Source: Thioalkalivibrio sp. XN8 (GTDB lineage Bacteria > Pseudomonadota > Gammaproteobacteria > Steroidobacterales > XN24). From it: 64,000 nucleotides of DNA. The translations under genes and the position numbers were made by a program. This document shows positions 44,605-53,933 of this stretch, piece after piece (within the stretch, counting starts at the first letter, position 1; each line of letters starts with the position of its first letter). The stretch is taken from contig NZ_JAALFH010000050.1 in assembly GCF_011058255.1 (NCBI RefSeq), forward strand, positions 62,001 through 126,000. Direction: 5' to 3'. The notes beneath the pieces were generated by a model. The model saw nothing but the letters and a program-made list of their open reading frames with translations. It made no database searches and was not told the DNA's origin.

Positions 44605-45693
44605 CTACTTCCAGCCGGCGCGGTCGAGCGCGCGCTGCGCCTCGGCCTGGTTCTCGCCGTAGACGGTGGCGTCGACCGGGTCGACCTTGAACTCGCCGAG
44701 GGTCTCCAGCGCCGGGTTGTCCAGCGCTGCGCCTTCCACCACCGGGTACTCGTTGTTGCCGCGCGCGAAGAGCGTCTGGGCCTCGGGCGAGGCCAGGAAC
44801 TCGAGGAACCTCAGCGCCCCGGCGGCGTTCGGCGCGTTCGCCACGATGCCGGCGCCGGAGATGTTCACATGCGTGCCGCGCTCGTCCTGGTTGGGGAACA
44901 CCCAGCCCACGCGCTCGACCACGGCCTGGTCGGCCGGATCGTCGGACTTCATCAGCCGGGCGAAGTAATAGGTGTTGGCCAGGGCGATACCGCACTCGCC
45001 GGCTGCGACGGCGCGAATCTGGTCGGTGTCGCCGCCCTGCGGGTCACGCGCGAAGTTGGCGACGACGCCGCGAGCCCATTCCTCGGCCGCCTCGAGGCCG
45101 TGGGCTTCGATCAGCGAGGCCATCAGCGACAGGTTGTAGATGTTGCCGCCGGAGCGGATGCAGAGCTCGCCCTGCCAGCGCGGGTCGGCGAGATCCTCGT
45201 AGCGGGTGATCGCACCCGGCTCGATGCGGGTCTTGTCGTAGTAGATGATCCGGGCGCGAGTCGAGAAGCCGAACCACTTGCCCTCCGGGTGCCGCAGCTG
45301 CGGCGGGATGCGCTCCTCCAGGATGGGCGAGGAGACGGCCTGGAAAATGCCCGCCTGCTCGGCACGCCAGAGACGGCCGGCATCGACGGTGAACAGGATG
45401 TCGGCGGGCGAGGCGTCGCCCTCCTGGAGAATCCGCTCGATCAGCGCGTCGTCCTTGCCCTCGATGCGCTGCACGCGGATGCCGGTGGCGTCCGTGAAGG
45501 CCTGGTACAGGTCCTCGTCGCTCTGGTAATGGCGCGCCGAGTAGATGTTGATGACGCCGGCATCGGCCGGCGCCTCGGCCGGAGCCTGGGCCTGGGTCCC
45601 GGGAGTGCCCTCCCGGCTGCAGCCATACAGCGCCAGCGCGGCCAGCGTGACGGCGAGAACCGGACCGGAAAGATCGCGGAAGCGGAGGGACAT
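44605..45693 (-). CDS. fbpA: Ferric iron-binding protein, FbpA/FutA type
   Basis: A 362-residue solute-binding protein with a lipoprotein-like signal (Cys25 after ALYG). [19 protein letters not shown] near residue 50 and [14 protein letters not shown] near the C-terminal third give the His and paired Tyr ligands of Fe(III)-binding proteins. It hands iron to the FbpB permease. AGGAG lies five to six bases before the ATG. It is controlled by a Fur-box promoter. Confidence 0.92.
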   Translation of the reverse strand: MSLRFRDLSGPVLAVTLAALALYGCSREGTPGTQAQAPAEAPADAGVINIYSARHYQSDEDLYQAFTDATGIRVQRIEGKDDALIERILQEGDASPADILFTVDAGRLWRAEQAGIFQAVSSPILEERIPPQLRHPEGKWFGFSTRARIIYYDKTRIEPGAITRYEDLADPRWQGELCIRSGGNIYNLSLMASLIEAHGLEAAEEWARGVVANFARDPQGGDTDQIRAVAAGECGIALANTYYFARLMKSDDPADQAVVERVGWVFPNQDERGTHVNISGAGIVANAPNAAGALRFLEFLASPEAQTLFARGNNEYPVVEGAALDNPALETLGEFKVDPVDATVYGENQAEAQRALDRAGWK

Positions 45694-45729
45694 GGTGACT
45701 CCTGCAAGTCTCAGGTGAAATGGCCCTTC

Positions 45730-45758
45730 AGAATAATGCGAATCGTTCGCATTAACAA
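45730..45758 (-). promoter_or_regulatory. fbpA promoter with Fur box in the spacer
   Basis: On the minus strand TTGTTA (45758-45753), a 17-base spacer and TATTCT (45735-45730). The spacer is nearly filled by a palindrome (45734-45754) with 9-bp arms TAATGCGAA and TTCGCATTA around TCG. It follows the 7-1-7 layout of Fur boxes (TGCGAAT-C-GTTCGCA). Fur-Fe would block both promoter elements. The site also lies upstream of the divergent lipA gene. Confidence 0.8.
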
Positions 45759-45804
45759 GCCGCCGGCTCCCGGTTCGGGTGAGCCCGTGCGAGAATTGCG
45801 CGCC

Positions 45805-46809
45805 ATGGACACCAACTTCAAGGGCATCCCCATCGTGCAGCCGGCTCGCGTCCCCAGCGGGGCCAAGTTCCGCACCGAGCAGGGCTTTGCCGCGATCAAG
45901 AACGGCGTGAAGCAGAACCCGCGCGCCGAGGCCGCGCCGCACGGGCGCAAGCCGCCGTGGCTGCGGGCCAAGATGCCGAGCGGCGAGCGCTTCGCCAGGG
46001 TGAAGCAGAACGTGCGCGAGCACCGCCTGGCCACGGTGTGCGAGGAATCGATGTGCCCGAACATCGGCGAGTGCTGGAACAACGGCACCGCGACGCTGAT
46101 GATCATGGGCTCGGTCTGCACCCGCGCCTGCCGGTTCTGTGCGGTGGATACCGGCAACCCGCGCGGCTGGCTGGATGCCGAGGAGCCGGCCAACTCGGCG
46201 CGCTCGGTGCAGCTGATGGGCCTGCGCTACGTGGTCATCACCAGCGTGGACCGTGATGACCTCGACGATGGCGGCGCGGCGCACTATGCCGCCTGCGTGC
46301 GCGAGATCAAGGCGCTCAATCCGGACACGGCGGTCGAGGCGCTGACGCCGGATTTCCGCGGTGACCTGGCCGCGATCGAGACGGTGGTGGACTCGGGGCT
46401 CGAGGTCTACGCCCAAAACCTCGAGACGGTGCGGCGACTGACCCACCCGGTGCGCGACCCGCGCGCCGGCTACGAGCAGACCCTCGACGTGCTGGAGCAC
46501 GCCAAGCGCCACCGGCCCGAGGTGCTGACCAAGACCAGCCTGATGCTCGGCCTCGGGGAGACCGAGGCCGAGATCCTCGAGACGCTCGAGGACCTCAAGG
46601 CGCGCAACGTGGATATCGTGACCTTCGGCCAGTACCTGCGGCCGACTGCGAACCACCTGCCGGTGGAGCGCTTCGTCACGCCCGAGGAGTTCGCCGAGTA
46701 CCGCCGCATCGGGCTGGAGATGGGCTTCCTCGAGGTCGTGTCCGGGCCGCTGGTCCGCTCCAGCTATCGCGCCGACCGGGTGTTCGAGCAGAACAACGTC
46801 GGGTTGTGA
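45805..46809 (+). CDS. lipA: Lipoyl synthase LipA
   Basis: A 334-residue radical SAM enzyme that inserts sulfur into octanoyl groups on lipoyl domains. The auxiliary cluster Cys are 79, 84 and 90 ([12 protein letters not shown]). The radical SAM Cys are 105, 109 and 112 (CTRACRFC). The C-terminal RSSYRAD supplies the Ser ligand of the auxiliary cluster. The N-terminus ([16 protein letters not shown]) is typical of proteobacterial LipA. It is not adjacent to lipB here. Confidence 0.95.
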   Translation: MDTNFKGIPIVQPARVPSGAKFRTEQGFAAIKNGVKQNPRAEAAPHGRKPPWLRAKMPSGERFARVKQNVREHRLATVCEESMCPNIGECWNNGTATLMIMGSVCTRACRFCAVDTGNPRGWLDAEEPANSARSVQLMGLRYVVITSVDRDDLDDGGAAHYAACVREIKALNPDTAVEALTPDFRGDLAAIETVVDSGLEVYAQNLETVRRLTHPVRDPRAGYEQTLDVLEHAKRHRPEVLTKTSLMLGLGETEAEILETLEDLKARNVDIVTFGQYLRPTANHLPVERFVTPEEFAEYRRIGLEMGFLEVVSGPLVRSSYRADRVFEQNNVGL

Positions 46810-46824
46810 CGGTGGCTGGGGCCA

Positions 46825-46903
46825 CGCGCCGCAGATGAGCGTTTTCGGGGCGCTCGCGCACGTCCTGTGCGCGAGCGCCCCGAAAACGCCCATTCTGCGT
46901 CGC
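46825..46903. terminator. Long perfect hairpin between lipA and the radical SAM gene
   Basis: Arms 46839-46860 and 46868-46889 pair perfectly over 22 bases around a seven-base loop. Outside them, CGCAGA and TCTGCG extend the pairing with a few mismatches to about 30 bp. There is no T-tract. It could be a terminator for lipA, an mRNA-end stabiliser or a palindromic repeat. Confidence 0.6.
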
Positions 46904-46947
46904 GCGGCCCGAGACACCCCGCCATGTCTGAGCCGAAGGGAAACTCG

Positions 46948-48012
46948 ATGGCTCGCGGTGCCTTTAAAGGCCGCGGCGCAGTCTCGAACCCGCAGGGGCG
47001 CTTCGAGCGCGTCGGGCGCGAGGCGGTGGACGACGGCTGGTTCCCGGACCCGGAGGACGAACCCGGCCGGCCGGCGACGACGGTGACGGAGGAGCGGGCG
47101 CGCAGCATCGTCTCGCGCAACCAGTCGCCCGACATTCCCTTCGACGCCTCCATCAATCCCTACCGCGGCTGCGAGCACGGCTGCGTGTACTGCTACGCGC
47201 GGCCCAGCCACGCTTACCTCGACCTCTCGCCCGGGCTGGACTTCGAAACCAGGCTCTATGCCAAGACCAACGCCGCCGAGCTGTTGCGCGCCACGCTGTG
47301 CAAGCGCGGCTACCAGCCGACGCCCATCAACCTCGGCGCCAACACCGATCCCTACCAGCCGATCGAGAAGCATTACCGGGTGACGCGCGAGCTGCTCGGG
47401 GTGCTGGCCGAGGCGCGCCATCCCTGCACGATCATCACCAAGAGCGCGATGGTCGAGCGCGACCTCGACCTGCTTACCGCCATGGCGCGCGACGGGCTGG
47501 TGGCGGTGCTGGTCTCGGTCACCAGCCTCGACAACCGGCTGGCGGCAAAACTCGAACCGCGGACCTCGGCGCCGGCGCGGCGATTGCGGGCCATCGCCAG
47601 CCTGGCGGCGGCCGGCGTGCCCGTCGGCGTGCTGGTCTCGCCGGTGATTCCGGCCGTGACCGACGTCGACCTGGAGCAGATCCTGGCGCAGGCCGCCGCG
47701 GCCGGCGCCAAGCGCGCCAGCTACGCCCTGCTGCGGTTGCCGCACGAGGTCGCACCGCTGTTCCGCGAATGGCTGGACGAGCACCTGCCGGAGCGGGCAG
47801 GCCACGTCATGAGCCTGGTGCGGCAGATGCGCGGCGGGCGCGACAACGACAGCCGCTTCGGCGTGCGGCTGCGCGGCGAGGGTGTGTTCGCCGAGCTGAT
47901 CGCCCGGCGCTTCAAGGTGGCGGTGCGGCGCCACGGGCTCAACCAGGGCGAGGGGTTTGGCCTGCGCAGCGACCTCTTTCGCGCGCCGGTGCCGCAGGGG
48001 GAGTTGTTCTGA
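46948..48012 (+). CDS. PA0069-family radical SAM protein
   Basis: A 354-residue protein. MARGAFKGRGAVSNPQGRFE is the conserved start of this family, and the radical SAM motif CEHGCVYC lies at 75-82. It is a distant relative of spore photoproduct lyase-type proteins; no reaction is proven. I chose ATG 46948, which has AAGGGA seven bases before it; ATG 46924 is an in-frame alternative. The arrangement after lipA is separated by the large hairpin, so co-transcription is doubtful. Confidence 0.9.
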   Translation: MARGAFKGRGAVSNPQGRFERVGREAVDDGWFPDPEDEPGRPATTVTEERARSIVSRNQSPDIPFDASINPYRGCEHGCVYCYARPSHAYLDLSPGLDFETRLYAKTNAAELLRATLCKRGYQPTPINLGANTDPYQPIEKHYRVTRELLGVLAEARHPCTIITKSAMVERDLDLLTAMARDGLVAVLVSVTSLDNRLAAKLEPRTSAPARRLRAIASLAAAGVPVGVLVSPVIPAVTDVDLEQILAQAAAAGAKRASYALLRLPHEVAPLFREWLDEHLPERAGHVMSLVRQMRGGRDNDSRFGVRLRGEGVFAELIARRFKVAVRRHGLNQGEGFGLRSDLFRAPVPQGELF

Positions 48013-48113
48013 TCGGCCTCGACCGGCGCGACGAGCGACTGGGTCGCGACCTGGAGTTCGAAGTCATGATCGACCGCTTCGACGATTCATCGTCTTGCGG
48101 AGAATGATGCCTG

Positions 48114-49289
48114 TCAAAGCGGCTCGGTCCCTGCCGCAAGAATGGCCATGTATTCCCGATACGCGAACACTCGATCTCGTCGTTTACCCGTGACCTCGCT
48201 GAGGATCCCGAGATCGACCAGGTGGCCGACCGACTTGCGCACGGTTGGCGTCGAAATGGACAAGGAACGCGAAGCCGCTGCCACAGAAGTAATCGGATGG
48301 GCCTGCATGAACTGGTGCACCTGAAGCGCCGAACCGGCAGGACGGCCCAGCCCTTGGATCATCGCCCTGTCGCGCTCGAACAAGGCGAGGATGTCGCCCG
48401 CCGTAGCGGCGGCCTGTTCCGCTGTTTGCCTTACGCCGTCAAGGAAGAACTCGAGCCAATACTCCCAGTCGCCATCTGTCCGGACCCGCTGCAGCGCTTC
48501 GTAGTAGTCTTGCCGCCGCGTCTTGAAGTACAGGCTCAGGTAGAGAACAGGCTCTCGCAATGCGCCTTCGGCAACCAGCAGGAGCGTGATCAGCAGGCGC
48601 CCGAGGCGTCCATTTCCGTCGAGAAACGGATGGATGGTCTCGAACTGGACGTGCACCATCGCTGTACGCACGAGCAGCGGCATCCGATCGGCGTGGTTGT
48701 GAATGTACTTCTCGAGGGCGCTCATCTGCTCGGCAACCAGCTCGTACGGCGGGGGCACGTACCTGGCGTTGGCCGGCCGCGTCCCGCCGAGCCAGTTCTG
48801 CGAACGCCGAAACTCTCCGGGCTGCTTCGCACTGCCGCGGCCGCCGCGGAGCAGCACCCCGTGCAGCTCGCGGATGAGGCGATTCGACATCGGCAGTCCC
48901 TCGCGCATTCGGTCGATGCCCAGCTGCATCGCCGCGACGTAGTTCGATACTTCTTCGACATCGTCGATCGGGACGCCGGGGACTTCGTCGCTCTCGAACA
49001 GCAGCAGGTCGGACAGCGAGGACTGCGTGCCCTCGATCTGGGCCGATAGCAGGGCTTCCTTGCGGACATACATGTAAAGGAACAGTGGCGTATCCGGGAG
49101 AATCGAGGTCACGCCGTCCAGCCGCCCCAGTGCCCGGTTCGCGGCCTCCAGCTTGGGGTAAAGGCCTTCCAGGCGAACGGGGGGATTCGGCGGCAGAGGC
49201 GGCGGCACGTAGGCCCGAACCTCCTCGCCTGCGACGGTGGTCGATGCGTAGCGGCCAATCCGGTTGGATCGTTGCTTAGCCGAAGCCAC
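48114..49289 (-). CDS. Fic-domain protein with N-terminal inhibitory motif and winged helix
   Basis: A 391-residue class II Fic protein. Residues 82-87 (SAQIEG) are the self-inhibitory (S/T)xxxE(G/N) helix. The flap region is around GEFRRSQNWLGG (158-169), and the full catalytic motif is HPFLDGNGRLGR (220-231). So it should AMPylate (or otherwise modify) target proteins when relieved. Residues about 310-380 form a winged-helix domain (VAAASRSLSISTPTVRKSVGHL). GTG start. The repeat-rich promoter upstream suggests autoregulation by the winged helix. No antitoxin gene is adjacent. Confidence 0.93.
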   Translation of the reverse strand: MASAKQRSNRIGRYASTTVAGEEVRAYVPPPLPPNPPVRLEGLYPKLEAANRALGRLDGVTSILPDTPLFLYMYVRKEALLSAQIEGTQSSLSDLLLFESDEVPGVPIDDVEEVSNYVAAMQLGIDRMREGLPMSNRLIRELHGVLLRGGRGSAKQPGEFRRSQNWLGGTRPANARYVPPPYELVAEQMSALEKYIHNHADRMPLLVRTAMVHVQFETIHPFLDGNGRLGRLLITLLLVAEGALREPVLYLSLYFKTRRQDYYEALQRVRTDGDWEYWLEFFLDGVRQTAEQAAATAGDILALFERDRAMIQGLGRPAGSALQVHQFMQAHPITSVAAASRSLSISTPTVRKSVGHLVDLGILSEVTGKRRDRVFAYREYMAILAAGTEPL

Positions 49290-49355
49290 TGAGAAAGGAT
49301 CCTTGCTTAGCCCTGACTGCTAAGAAAGGATAAGCTCGCTCCCTTTCTTAGTCAA
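49271..49355 (-). promoter_or_regulatory. Fic promoter with repeated CTAAG-type operator sites
   Basis: On the minus strand TTGACT (49355-49350), a 17-base spacer and TATCCT (49332-49327). An inverted repeat CTAAGAAAGG (49320-49329) / CCTTTCTTAG (49342-49351) covers the core promoter. The composite TTGCTTAGCC...CTRAGAAAGGAT occurs twice in direct orientation (from about 49272 and 49302), the first copy reaching into the fic coding start. This is a strong candidate for cooperative autorepression. Confidence 0.65.
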
Positions 49356-49361
49356 ATGGGT

Positions 49362-50396
49362 TCAAGTCGCGGCTGGGGTTTCCTCGAACCCCTCCAGGAA
49401 CTCCGCCACGTTCGCGCCGATGGTCTCCACCGCGTAGCCGCCCTCCATGACGACCACGGTGGGCAGCCCGAGTGCGCCGATGCGTCGGGCCATGCGGCGG
49501 TAGTCGGCGGTCTGCAGCTTGAAACTCGAAATCGGGTCGCCATCCCAGGTATCCACGCCGAGCGAGACCACCAGCGCGCCCGGTTCCTGCTCCCCGATCC
49601 GCGCCAGCGCGGTCTCCAGCGCCGGCAGGTAGCGCGGCCAGTCGGTGCCCTTGGGCAGCGGCAGGTTGAGGTGGGTGCCGCCCTCGGTCTCGTCCGCATG
49701 GCCGAGGAAGAAGGGGAAACAGAAGCTCGGGTCGGCGTGCAGCGAGACGGTGAAGACGTCGGGCCGGCCGGCGAAGATCTGCTGCGTGCCGTTGCCATGG
49801 TGGTAGTCCACGTCGAGCACGGCCACCCGCTCGACTCCGGCGTCGCGGAAGCCTTGGGCCGAGATCGCGGCGCCGTTCAGGAAACAGTAACCGCCGAAGA
49901 AGCGCGAGCCCGCGTGGTGGCCGGGCGGGCGCGCCAGGGCGAAGGCGGCCCGCGCGCCGGCACTGACCCGGCGGCGTGCGGTGTCGGCGGCCTGCGCGGC
50001 GGAGTAGGCGGCCGCCCAGGTGCCGGCAGTGACCGGCGTGCCGGCGTCGAAAGACCAGTAACCCAGCCGGCCGTCGATGCGGGTCGGCTCGCGGTCTTCG
50101 CGCATCCCCGGCGCGCGCCAGCTCAGCGGCAGGGCGTCGTGTGCCGGGCCGTGCGCGGCGACCCACTCGTCCCAGGCGCACTGCAGGAAGGTGACATAAG
50201 CCGGGTCGTGCACGGCGACGAGCGGGTCCAGCCCGTGATCCTCCGGCTCGACCGGCGCCGGAAAGCCCCGCCGGGCCAGCTCTTCGAGAACGGCGTCGAG
50301 GCGTCCCGGGTGCTCGTAGACCGGCACCAGGCGGCCGTCGGTCAGCTCGGCCTGCCCGTGCTGGCGGCGATGTGCGGGGCTGAAGACGATGTCCAT
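49362..50396 (-). CDS. Histone-deacetylase-like amidohydrolase (acetylpolyamine type)
   Basis: A 344-residue zinc deacetylase. ARPPGHHAG gives the catalytic His pair, LDVDYHHGNG and GVDTWDGDP give the zinc ligands, and GGYCFLNGAA is the family loop. The C-terminal MEGGYAVETIGANV is also conserved. The closest type is acetylpolyamine amidohydrolase, which deacetylates polyamines or other small acetylated substrates; this is not certain. I chose ATG 50396, where the family starts (MDIVFSPAHRR). It lies just upstream of the fic promoter region on the same strand. Confidence 0.92.
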   Translation of the reverse strand: MDIVFSPAHRRQHGQAELTDGRLVPVYEHPGRLDAVLEELARRGFPAPVEPEDHGLDPLVAVHDPAYVTFLQCAWDEWVAAHGPAHDALPLSWRAPGMREDREPTRIDGRLGYWSFDAGTPVTAGTWAAAYSAAQAADTARRRVSAGARAAFALARPPGHHAGSRFFGGYCFLNGAAISAQGFRDAGVERVAVLDVDYHHGNGTQQIFAGRPDVFTVSLHADPSFCFPFFLGHADETEGGTHLNLPLPKGTDWPRYLPALETALARIGEQEPGALVVSLGVDTWDGDPISSFKLQTADYRRMARRIGALGLPTVVVMEGGYAVETIGANVAEFLEGFEETPAAT

Positions 50397-50485
50397 TGCT
50401 TGTTCTCGTCGTGGCAGGAGGCCCGGCGGCGCAGCGGGCTGCGCTACCATAGCGCGCAACCTGACCACCCGGAAGTGAGGCCGCC

Positions 50486-51478
50486 GTGACCGAGGCCCTG
50501 ATCGAATACGGACTGTTCTTCGCCAAGACCGTCACCCTGGCGGCCGCCATCCTGTTCGTGGCCGCGGCGCTGGTGAACCTGCAACGGCGCACCCGCGAGT
50601 CGGAAGGCATGAAGGTCACCGACCTGAAGAAGCGCCTGCGCCAGGCTGCCGACGGGCTGCGCGGCGCGCTGCTGCCGAAGGCCGAACGCAAGAAGCTGGC
50701 CAAGCAACGCAAGCAGGAGGCCAAGGCGGAGCAGGACCAGCCGCGCAAGCGCGTGTTCGTGCTGGATTTCCGCGGCGACATCCGCGCCAGCGCGACGGCT
50801 TCGTTGCGCGAGGAAGTCAACGCCGTGCTGGCCGTGGCCGAGGAAGGCGACCAGGTGCTGCTGCGGCTGGAGAACGCCGGCGGCCTGGTGCACGAGCACG
50901 GCCTGGCGGCATCGCAGCTGGTGCGCCTGCGCGAGCGCGGCATCCCGCTGGTCGCGGCCGTGGACAAGGTCGCGGCCAGCGGCGGCTATCTCATGGCCTG
51001 CGTCGCCGACCGCGTCATCGCGGCGCCCTTCGCCATCGTCGGTTCCATCGGCGTGCTGGCCCAGGTGCCTAACTTCCGCCGCTGGCTGGACGAGCGCGGC
51101 ATCAGCGTCGAGCAGGTCAAGGCCGGCCGCTACAAGCGGACGGTCAGCATGTTCGGCGAGGTCACGGACGAGGACCGCGCCAAGCTGCGCGAGGAACTGG
51201 AAGAAGTGCACACCCTGTTCCGGGAGATGGTAGGGCGCTACCGGCCGTCGCTCGATCTCGAGCGCGTCGCCACCGGCGAGTACTGGTACGGCACGCGGGC
51301 GCTCGAGCTCGGCCTGGTGGACGAGATCGGCACCAGCGACGACTGGCTGCTCAAGGCGGTCGAGGAAGCAGACGCCTGGAAGGTCGAGTGGCGCGGCCAC
51401 AAGCGGTTCATGGACAAGCTCGCCGCCGCCATGGAAGAGGGCGGGCTGGGCTTGGCGGCCCTGCTGCGCCGGAACTGA
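50486..51478 (+). CDS. sohB: Inner-membrane protease SohB (S49)
   Basis: A 330-residue signal-peptide-peptidase-like protease. An N-terminal membrane helix (12-31) and a charged Lys/Glu linker (65-88) precede the S49 domain. The Ser nucleophile is Ser165 in AASGGYLM and the general-base Lys is Lys217 in RYKR. SohB digests signal peptides or peptide remnants at the membrane. GTG start. TACCAT about 35 bases upstream may be the -10. Confidence 0.92.
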   Translation: MTEALIEYGLFFAKTVTLAAAILFVAAALVNLQRRTRESEGMKVTDLKKRLRQAADGLRGALLPKAERKKLAKQRKQEAKAEQDQPRKRVFVLDFRGDIRASATASLREEVNAVLAVAEEGDQVLLRLENAGGLVHEHGLAASQLVRLRERGIPLVAAVDKVAASGGYLMACVADRVIAAPFAIVGSIGVLAQVPNFRRWLDERGISVEQVKAGRYKRTVSMFGEVTDEDRAKLREELEEVHTLFREMVGRYRPSLDLERVATGEYWYGTRALELGLVDEIGTSDDWLLKAVEEADAWKVEWRGHKRFMDKLAAAMEEGGLGLAALLRRN

Positions 51479-51496
51479 GCCGGCGCGGGAGATTCG

Positions 51497-52330
51497 CTAC
51501 CAGATCTTGGACGCGATGGCGCGGTCGCGCAGGCCGTCCGGCAGCCGCGTCAGCAGCTTCAGGGCCTTGGCGTCCTTCCCCACCAGGTAGCGGTTCTTCG
51601 GGTTGGAGTCTTCGAGCGCCTCGGTGACGACCTCGGCCAGCGCCTCCGGCGGCAGGCCGCCCGGCTTGGCGTTCAGCTTCTCCAGCAGCCGCACCAGCGG
51701 CGCGTAGAGTTCGCGCAGCGCGGACTTGGCAGCGTCCTCGCGCGCGGCTTCGTCGCGCTGGGCGCCCTTGTCCCAGATCGGGGTCTTGACGCCTCCCGGC
51801 TCGACCGCGACGACCTTGATGCCGAAGGGGCTGAGCTCGAGCCGCAGCGAGTCGGTGATCGCCTCGACCGCATGCTTCGAGGCCGCGTACACGCTGACGC
51901 CCGGCATGGCGATCAGGCCCGAGATGGAGCTGATGTTGACGATCCGGCCCCGGGAGGCCCGCAGCAGCGGCAAGCAGGCCTGCGTGAGGAGCAGCAGCCC
52001 GGTGACGTTGACGGCGAAGGTCTGGTGGACCTGCTTCGGCTCCATCAGCTCCAGCGGGCCGCCGATGTAGACGCCGGCGTTGTTGACCAGCGCGTCCAGC
52101 GTGCCGTCGCCGGCGCCGTGGATGTGCTCGAGCGCCGCGGCGATCGAATCCTCCCTGGCGACGTCCAGCAACAGGGGCTCCAGCGCGCCGCCCGCCTCGG
52201 CCACCAGCGCGTCGGCATCCGCCTGCTTGCGCACGCCGGCGAAGACGTGCCAGCCGCGCTCTGCGAGACGCAGCGCAGTGCTCCGCCCGATACCCGTGGA
52301 CGACCCGGTGACGAGAACTTTCTTGCTCAT
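51497..52330 (-). CDS. Short-chain dehydrogenase/reductase
   Basis: A 277-residue classical SDR. GSSTGIG (9-15), NNAG, the catalytic Ser in ISSISG and YAASK are all present. The C-terminal extension ([29 protein letters not shown] cut by a loop) is typical of YbbO/17beta-HSD-like reductases of lipids or steroids; the substrate is unknown. It overlaps the Calx-beta gene by ATGA, an unusual partner. Confidence 0.9.
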   Translation of the reverse strand: MSKKVLVTGSSTGIGRSTALRLAERGWHVFAGVRKQADADALVAEAGGALEPLLLDVAREDSIAAALEHIHGAGDGTLDALVNNAGVYIGGPLELMEPKQVHQTFAVNVTGLLLLTQACLPLLRASRGRIVNISSISGLIAMPGVSVYAASKHAVEAITDSLRLELSPFGIKVVAVEPGGVKTPIWDKGAQRDEAAREDAAKSALRELYAPLVRLLEKLNAKPGGLPPEALAEVVTEALEDSNPKNRYLVGKDAKALKLLTRLPDGLRDRAIASKIW

Positions 52331-53799
52331 GTCAGCCCCTTTCGCCGCTGCCGGTGGCGAAGATTCAGGCCCCCCGCCAGTAGCAGCAGGACGGCTGCGC
52401 TGGTGGCCAGCGGGTAGGTGACGGCGAACACCACTGGCGTCAGCAGGGCGCGGGTGAGCGCCCGCAGCGCCTCATGGCGGCCGATGAACTCGGCGACCGG
52501 CGGCGAGTGCCGGTAATACAGCGCGACAAACGCCCGGCCGGGCGCGTTGGTCATCAGGGCCCGGTCGCGGAAGTCTCGCAGCGTGGCGACGTGCGGATCC
52601 ATCCAGCTGCCCCAGGCCGCGGTGGCGATGAAGCAGTTGCAGAAGCCCCGGCAGGTCTCGCCCGGGTCGTCGTCCTCGATGGTTACGATGGCGACGCGGC
52701 TTTCAGGATCGATGCCGGCCAGCGCCGAGGCGTTGGTGAGCGCGACCTGGAAGCTGCGCCGCGGCCGGCTGTCGTCGGGGTCGTCGATGAGCTCGACCTC
52801 GAAGGTCTGCCGGGTCACACCGGCGGCGAACTCCAGCGTGCCGCCGGCGGCGACATAGTCGCGGCCGGCCACCGCGGCACTCCCGGTGCTGCTGCCGTCG
52901 ACCGTGATCCAGTTGACCGAGGCCGTGCCAGTGCTGCCGCGGTTGCGGTCCACGGTGAAGGTCACGGTGCCGTCGGCCTCCTGGACCTCGGGCGTGCTGG
53001 TGAAGATGGCGAACTCGCCGGCCCGGTCGGCGGCCGGCTCCTCGATCACGACCAGCGGCCCAAGGCCGGTGAAGGCGGCGCGGTCGTCCGGCTCCGCCTC
53101 GGCCAGCACCACCGTGAGCGTGCGCGGGAAGGTCGGCTGCGACCGGCCGATGGTGGACAGGAGCAACTGCTGCTCGGTCTGGTCGGCTGCGAACTCCACC
53201 GTGGTGGTCAGGTCGGTGAAGTCGATGCCCAGGCCGGCGGTGCCGGGCACGCCCAGCAGCAGCGCGGACACCACCTGCTGGTCGAGCCCGTCCCGGGCCA
53301 CGTCGATGGCCAGCTCGCTGCCCGCCGTGACCCGCCGCACGGCCGTCCCCGGCAGGCTCAGCGCGGCGTCCGGGCTTTCGTCGTCCTCGATCTGGAGCAG
53401 CAGCGTGGACTCCCGGGCCAGGGTCGCGGAACTCGGGTTGGCGAGCGTGAGGACGGCGTAGCGCGTCCCGTTCACGCCGCTGTTCTGCACCGTTTCCAGG
53501 GTGGCACGCCCGAACAGCTCGCCCGCCGGGATACGAATGACCCCGAGCGGCAGGTCGATCGTGAAGTCCGTGCCGATCGCCGCGGTGCCGCCGAGACTGA
53601 CGTTGAGGACGACCGTGGCTTCCGCGCTGGTGTCGCCGCTGCGCACCACCGTGATGTCGGCGCTCTGGCCCTCGACCAGGTTCAGCCGGGGCTGGATGAA
53701 CTCGAGCACGCCCGAGGCCTGGGCGGCTGGAACCCCCGCCAGCAGCAGTGACAGCAGGGCCGGCACGAGGCGCGGGCGGCGTGGGCGATGCGTCGGCAT
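52327..53799 (-). CDS. Calx-beta repeat protein with CFI-box C-terminal domain
   Basis: A 490-residue exported protein. After the signal peptide (to about residue 29) come Calx-beta repeats. The clearest have [17 protein letters not shown] and [28 protein letters not shown], each ending in an acidic IEDDD/IEDDE calcium-binding strand. Near residue 387 a [12 protein letters not shown] box starts the CFI-box C-terminal region, and the protein ends with a TM helix and RHRQRRKG, like a sorting tail. It is probably surface-exposed with Ca-dependent folding. ATG 53799 has GGAG nine bases upstream. Confidence 0.87.
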   Translation of the reverse strand: MPTHRPRRPRLVPALLSLLLAGVPAAQASGVLEFIQPRLNLVEGQSADITVVRSGDTSAEATVVLNVSLGGTAAIGTDFTIDLPLGVIRIPAGELFGRATLETVQNSGVNGTRYAVLTLANPSSATLARESTLLLQIEDDESPDAALSLPGTAVRRVTAGSELAIDVARDGLDQQVVSALLLGVPGTAGLGIDFTDLTTTVEFAADQTEQQLLLSTIGRSQPTFPRTLTVVLAEAEPDDRAAFTGLGPLVVIEEPAADRAGEFAIFTSTPEVQEADGTVTFTVDRNRGSTGTASVNWITVDGSSTGSAAVAGRDYVAAGGTLEFAAGVTRQTFEVELIDDPDDSRPRRSFQVALTNASALAGIDPESRVAIVTIEDDDPGETCRGFCNCFIATAAWGSWMDPHVATLRDFRDRALMTNAPGRAFVALYYRHSPPVAEFIGRHEALRALTRALLTPVVFAVTYPLATSAAVLLLLAGGLNLRHRQRRKGLT

Positions 53800-53933
53800 C
53801 GGCAGGTTCTCCGGTTGATCTGTTCCGGCTCTCATGATGCTGCCGCGCCCCGGCGACCGCAAATCCCCCGGGGCCCGCCGCGGCCGCCGGCCGCCGTGAT
53901 AAAGTTGCGGGTCCGCTATCCAGGGGCCGGAGG

